Shown here: piece after piece, positions 6,979 to 9,563 of the stretch
Numbering within the stretch: the stretch's first letter is position 1
Layout of the letters: every line of letters starts with the position of its first letter
Assembly (NCBI GenBank): GCA_910588015.1
Contig: CAJUOK010000039.1
Location: 1 to 9,563 of the forward strand
Direction of reading: 5' to 3'
Length of the DNA: 9,563 nucleotides
From: an uncultured Christensenellaceae bacterium
GTDB taxonomy: Bacteria > Bacillota > Clostridia > Christensenellales > UBA3700
The notes under the pieces: model-generated
Seen by the model: only the letters and a program-made list of their open reading frames with translations
Told to the model about the DNA's origin: nothing
Databases searched by the model: none
Translations under genes and position numbers: made by a program

Positions 6979-7009
6979 GTCCGTAATACGCTTTTTGGGT
7001 ATTACGGAC
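6979..7009 (-). terminator. Stem-loop directly after the hydrolase gene, without U-tract
   Basis: GTCCGTAATAC (6979-6989) pairs perfectly with GTATTACGGAC (6999-7009), an 11-bp stem with a 9-base loop, starting nine bases past the hydrolase stop. On the minus strand the stem is followed by TATAAACC, not a U-run, so it is not a classical intrinsic terminator. It may stabilise the 3' end of the prs-hydrolase mRNA against exonucleases, or work as a weak or factor-assisted terminator. It separates this operon from rho. Confidence 0.5.
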
Positions 7010-7017
7010 AAAAACTA

Positions 7018-7674
7018 TCAAAACATTTCTTGGTCGAATACAACTACGATAGTGCTGTCGCTTTCAAAATGCGCTCTGTCAAATTCAATCGTAGAACCTT
7101 GCACTCTTTTGATTTGCTCCTCGTCAAATAAATCTAAAAATTCGTCTATCTTATCTATATCCATTTCGTTTTTCAACGTTTTGAAATGCATAGGAATGAC
7201 TACGTCCGGCATAATATAGTCGACATATTTCTTTGCTTGCTTGGCATCGATAGTATAATTGCCGCCTACGGGAATCATCAATACGTTGACCGAACCGATT
7301 CCGTCGGCAAGTCGCACAGTGCACTCTTCGCCGATATCTCCCATATGGCACAAATCTACTCCGTCCATACGGAATTTGAAAATTTTGTTTTCCCCTCTTT
7401 TCTTGCCGAGCTTTTCGTCGTGATAGGACAACATTGACGAAATATCCACGCCTTTGACTTCCCAAAAACCGCATTCGCTGAGAACCAGCGGCTCTCCTTC
7501 CACTCTGACTATTGCATTGTGGTCTGAATGCTGATGAGAACAAGTCACCACGTCGGCGCCAGTCTTGCTCATTTCATAACCAACAATATTTTTGTCGAAA
7601 GGGTCGGTAACTATCGTTGTTCCCGTCGATTCCGTCAACTTGAAGCACGAATGCCCCAGCCATTCAATTTTCAT
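7018..7674 (-). CDS. Metallo-beta-lactamase-fold hydrolase (COG2220/UlaG-like group)
   Basis: This 218-residue protein belongs to the MBL-fold hydrolases near the UlaG/UPF0173 group. It opens with MKIEWLGHSCF, typical of the group. The metal-binding signature HxHxDH is present as His47-Gln-His49-Ser-Asp51-His52. Further likely ligands or signatures are His85 in SYHDEKLGKKRGENKIF, CHMGDIG at 109-115 (His110, Asp113), PVGGNYTID at 135-143, and His163 in PMHFKT. All metal-site residues expected of an active enzyme appear present. It should be cytoplasmic, as no signal or membrane segment is visible. The substrate is unknown; annotations as ascorbate-metabolism proteins are by distant similarity only. 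Its start codon lies one base after the prs stop, and its ribosome binding site GAGGAG is made of the last two Glu codons of prs, so translation is probably coupled to prs. Confidence 0.88.
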   Translation of the reverse strand: MKIEWLGHSCFKLTESTGTTIVTDPFDKNIVGYEMSKTGADVVTCSHQHSDHNAIVRVEGEPLVLSECGFWEVKGVDISSMLSYHDEKLGKKRGENKIFKFRMDGVDLCHMGDIGEECTVRLADGIGSVNVLMIPVGGNYTIDAKQAKKYVDYIMPDVVIPMHFKTLKNEMDIDKIDEFLDLFDEEQIKRVQGSTIEFDRAHFESDSTIVVVFDQEMF

Positions 7675-7675
7675 T

Positions 7676-8875
7676 TTACTCCTCGCTCATATCCATTGCC
7701 AGCTGTTGAGGTTTGCCGGCATTAAATTTTTCTATAAGTTCGTGTATCTTATCGTGCGGGTCAAGCAATTGACCGACCGATTTATTTTGGTCTATTGCCG
7801 CTATTATGTAAGCCATAAATTTGGACATATCCGCCTGAACAAACCAATTCTTCTTAAGAAGTTCTTCTGTCGCATACGTCAAATTTGTGGACAGTACCGC
7901 GTCGAAAAGTCCTGCGTCGTAAGCTTTTTGGAATTTTTCCGGTCCTTCCGTAAAGAGCGCGTAAGTCGCCGACAGGAAAATTCTTCCGCAACCTGCGGCT
8001 TTCAACTCGTTGCAAAGTTTAAGCATACTGTCGCCGGTTGCGATTATATCGTCGGCTACGAATATATCTTTATCTTTTACGTCGTTGCCTATATACTCGT
8101 GAGCGACTATGGGATTGCGTCCGTTGACAACGTTGGCATAATCTCTTCTCTTATAGAACATTCCCAAATCGGTGCCGAGAACTGACGCATAATAGATATT
8201 TCTACTCATTGCGCCTTCGTCAGGGCTGACTATCATAAAGTTGTCTTTTTTCATATTTATTTCTGGGAAAGTTTTAAGCAAAGCTTTCAAAATTTGATAA
8301 GTGGGCATAAAGTTGTCAAAGCCCATTATCGGCACGGAATTTTGCACTCTCGGGTCGTGCGCGTCAAAAGTAATAATATCTTTTACGCCCATAAACTCAA
8401 GTTCGCGAAGCATTTGCGCGCAATCGAGAGATTCTCTTGCCACTCTTCTGTGTTGACGTCCGCCGTAGAGAAGCGGCATCATAACGGTTATCTTATTTGC
8501 AATACCCGCGCAAGCTCCGATAATTCTCTTAAGGTCGGAATAATGGTCGTCAGGCGACATTCTGTTGGGCGTGCCAAACATATTATACTCTATAGAATAA
8601 TTCCCAACATCACAAATTATAAACAAATCTTTGCCTCTAATGCTGTCAAGAATAAGACCTTTGCCGTCGCCGGTAGTAAATCTAGGACAGGTATTTTTAA
8701 CTAAAAACGTGTCTTTGAAAAACTTCTTACCGTTATTCTTTGCCTCGTTGTTGTACCAATTTACAAGATATCGGTCAACCTTTTTGCCTAATTCGGCTGC
8801 TCCTTCCATAGCTAAAATAGCCATATTGGAAGAGTCCTTTTCAAAACTGAAGATAGACTCAAAAAATGGTCGCAT
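7676..8875 (-). CDS. prs: Ribose-phosphate pyrophosphokinase (PRPP synthetase), long clostridial type
   Basis: The enzyme makes PRPP from ribose 5-phosphate and ATP for purine, pyrimidine, NAD, His and Trp synthesis in the cytoplasm. At 399 residues it is longer than classical Prs (about 315) and fits the long form seen in Clostridia. Recognisable parts in order: YGGRQHRRVARESLDCAQML (137-156), the counterpart of the classical RQDRK flexible-loop region; TFDAHDP (169-175), replacing the DLHA motif; IVSPDEGAMSR (215-225); and the PRPP-binding loop FVADDIIATGDSM (272-284). The third acidic residue of the classical loop DDxxDTGGT is Ala279 here; related clostridial proteins also differ there. 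The C-terminal part (about 300-385) includes ATYALFTEGPEKF and ADMSKFMAYII, characteristic of the long group. GGAGG lies five bases before the ATG at 8875. A TTGACG (8956-8951) upstream could be a -35, but its partner at 17 bp, TCTTAC, is poor. The hydrolase gene follows after one base. Confidence 0.95.
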   Translation of the reverse strand: MRPFFESIFSFEKDSSNMAILAMEGAAELGKKVDRYLVNWYNNEAKNNGKKFFKDTFLVKNTCPRFTTGDGKGLILDSIRGKDLFIICDVGNYSIEYNMFGTPNRMSPDDHYSDLKRIIGACAGIANKITVMMPLLYGGRQHRRVARESLDCAQMLRELEFMGVKDIITFDAHDPRVQNSVPIMGFDNFMPTYQILKALLKTFPEINMKKDNFMIVSPDEGAMSRNIYYASVLGTDLGMFYKRRDYANVVNGRNPIVAHEYIGNDVKDKDIFVADDIIATGDSMLKLCNELKAAGCGRIFLSATYALFTEGPEKFQKAYDAGLFDAVLSTNLTYATEELLKKNWFVQADMSKFMAYIIAAIDQNKSVGQLLDPHDKIHELIEKFNAGKPQQLAMDMSEE

Positions 8876-9197
8876 TATTGCCTCCGTATATTAAAAAAAT
8901 TGTATCCGTTGTGTTATATAAATTAATGTAAGACGCCGCTTGCGCCCTATCGTCAAAAAGAGTATTGGGTTTTGTACTATGTGAATCCATATAGCCTCAC
9001 TCAAAAAATTCAAAAGCAAAATCAATTTTGCATTTATATGATAACATATCAAAAAAACAAAATCAAGCCTTTTAGGGAAATTTATTATCCTACGCAGCTT
9101 TAGTATGAAACCTCTTGAATATGCTTGATGCGACGGAGAAAAAGTACACGCTACAAAATGCAATAGATGTTTATCAATTGATTTAATATTAATTATT

Positions 9198-9225
9198 TGC
9201 CATTGCTGCACAAGCATCAATGGCA
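9198..9225. other. Near-perfect hairpin, 12-bp stem with tetraloop
   Basis: TGCCATTGCTGC (9198-9209) faces GCATCAATGGCA (9214-9225), pairing at 11 of 12 positions with one C/T mismatch and the loop ACAA. It lies immediately beside the first palindromic repeat unit. No T-run follows on either strand, so it is not a typical intrinsic terminator. It may be a transcript-stabilising structure or a remnant of another repeat. Confidence 0.5.
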
Positions 9226-9230
9226 TTGAA

Positions 9231-9352
9231 TTTAGACCTCTCCACTTCGGTCGAGGTGACATAACACTACGCTCAAAACGACTTTTTGATTTTGTCATTG
9301 AGACACATACACTATCCGTCATTTCGACCAAGCGTAGCGTGTGGAGAAATCT
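9231..9352. repeat. Palindromic dispersed repeat unit (TCGAG family), copy 2
   Basis: The left arm (9231-9261) is 30/31 identical to 1605-1635. The right arm (9318-9352), ending GTGTGGAGAAATCT, is its inverted partner: its reverse complement aligns with the left arm apart from a 9-base insertion and a few transitions (CCT/TTT, GG/AA). The whole unit is about 120 bp and could fold into a long imperfect hairpin. It contains no frame of its own. Confidence 0.7.
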
Positions 9353-9363
9353 CATTCCGTTTG

Positions 9364-9462
9364 AGATATTTCGACTCCACTGCGTTACGCTCAATATGAC
9401 GTAGCAAGGTGTTTTCACCATAATTATTATTAATTGTCATTTCGAGCGTAGTCGAGAAATCT
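9364..9462. repeat. Palindromic dispersed repeat unit (TCGAG family), copy 3
   Basis: The left arm at 9364-9400 (starting AGATATTTCGACTCCACTGC) and the right arm at 9436-9462 (GTCATTTCGAGCGTAGTCGA then GAAATCT) are inverted relatives. The unit follows copy 2 after 11 bases and ends 11 bases past the stop codon of the gene at the right edge. The two units in a row suggest local duplication or repeated targeting of one intergenic site. Confidence 0.65.
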
Positions 9463-9473
9463 ATTTAGTTTAT

Positions 9474-9563
9474 TTACCTCATTGCTTTTTGCTCTTTAAG
9501 ATACTCCACATATCTCTCTATCTGGTCTTCTCTCAAGTCTATCATCTCTTTGGCTGTCGCATA
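9474..9563 (-). CDS. C-terminus of an unidentified gene running in from the right edge
   Basis: The frame is open from the right edge to a TAA at 9476-9474 and gives 29 residues beginning YATAKEMIDLREDQIERY and ending KEQKAMR. It is charged and probably a terminal alpha-helix, with regular acidic and basic residues and hydrophobics at heptad-like spacing. It is too short to assign to a family. It is oriented like all the other genes, and the codon use looks normal for the window. Because only the end is visible, a chance open frame cannot be fully excluded, but the composition is that of real protein. Confidence 0.55.
   Translation of the reverse strand, partial: YATAKEMIDLREDQIERYVEYLKEQKAMR

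Larger units (their letters stand above)
8876..9473. other. Gene-free interval upstream of prs
   Basis: I see no credible gene in these roughly 600 bases. The minus-strand frame open over 8891-9421 gives a peptide with no family features; its first third is translated from the dispersed repeats. The interval holds two palindromic repeat units (9231-9352 and 9364-9462), a long hairpin (9198-9225), a 7-bp palindrome (GCAAAAT-CA-ATTTTGC at 9016-9031), and a GC-rich island in otherwise AT-rich DNA (8932-8954, ends GACG and CGTC). The prs promoter should lie near 8900-8960 on the minus strand but is not clear. Confidence 0.7.

Noticed and set aside
2771..8894. Many plus-strand frames of 70-210 codons across the conserved genes
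   Set aside because: Each is antisense to rho, prs, the hydrolase, the protease or spmA, whose products are recognisable; none shows family features of its own.
8891..9421. A 176-codon minus-strand open frame upstream of prs
   Set aside because: Its first third is the translation of the dispersed palindromic repeats, it has no recognisable domain or good ribosome binding site, and it ends just before the prs ribosome binding site. A chance frame is the better reading.
9231..9462. Possible CRISPR array, because of repeated short motifs
   Set aside because: The repeats are inverted pairs of varying length and spacing, not regular direct repeats with uniform spacers, and no cas gene is present.
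1..9563. tRNA or rRNA genes
   Set aside because: No cloverleaf-like segment with a GGTTCRA T-loop and no conserved ribosomal RNA stretch was seen by eye on either strand.

Overview
The window looks like a chromosomal segment of a low-GC, endospore-forming Firmicute of the Clostridia type. The evidence is a spmA-spmB sporulation pair, a long clostridial-type ribose-phosphate pyrophosphokinase, strong GGAGG-like ribosome binding sites, a lipoprotein protease of Gram-positive style, and a GLUG-like surface protein of the sort common in uncultured gut Clostridia. The exact lineage is inference. Every gene I can support lies on the minus strand, so the window reads from right to left in transcription order.

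Layout in transcription order. (1) 9474-9563: the last 29 codons of an unidentified gene. (2) 8876-9473: about 600 bp without a gene, holding two palindromic dispersed repeat units and a strong hairpin. (3) 7676-8875: prs, followed after one base by a metallo-beta-lactamase-fold hydrolase (7018-7674) whose ribosome binding site lies in the last codons of prs. (4) 6813-7017: a spacer with a hairpin just after the hydrolase stop and an AT-rich leader. (5) 4995-6812: rho, with a long N-terminal extension, closed by a stem-loop terminator at 4950-4979. (6) 3435-4835: an HtrA/DegP-like serine protease predicted to be a lipoprotein, with a short collagen-like Gly-X-Y spacer. (7) 2220-3355: spmA and spmB, overlapping by 4 bp, behind a candidate sporulation sigma-E-type promoter. 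(8) 1604-2219: about 600 bp without a gene, holding a palindromic repeat unit and a 134-bp MITE-like element with near-perfect terminal inverted repeats and a probable 9-bp target duplication. (9) 1-1558: the N-terminal 519 residues of an exported GLUG-like repeat protein that runs off the left edge.

The genes do not form one obvious pathway. prs supplies PRPP for nucleotide synthesis and the coupled hydrolase is of unknown substrate. rho is a general transcription termination factor. The HtrA-like protein is probably a cell-surface quality-control protease, spmAB act in spore core dehydration, and the left-edge protein is probably at the cell surface. I see no convincing novel defence or biosynthetic system. 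The more unusual material is the mobile and repeat DNA (the MITE-like element and three palindromic units of one family), the domain make-up of Rho and of the HtrA-like protease, and a repeat that supplies a ribosome-binding-site-like sequence to a surface-protein gene.
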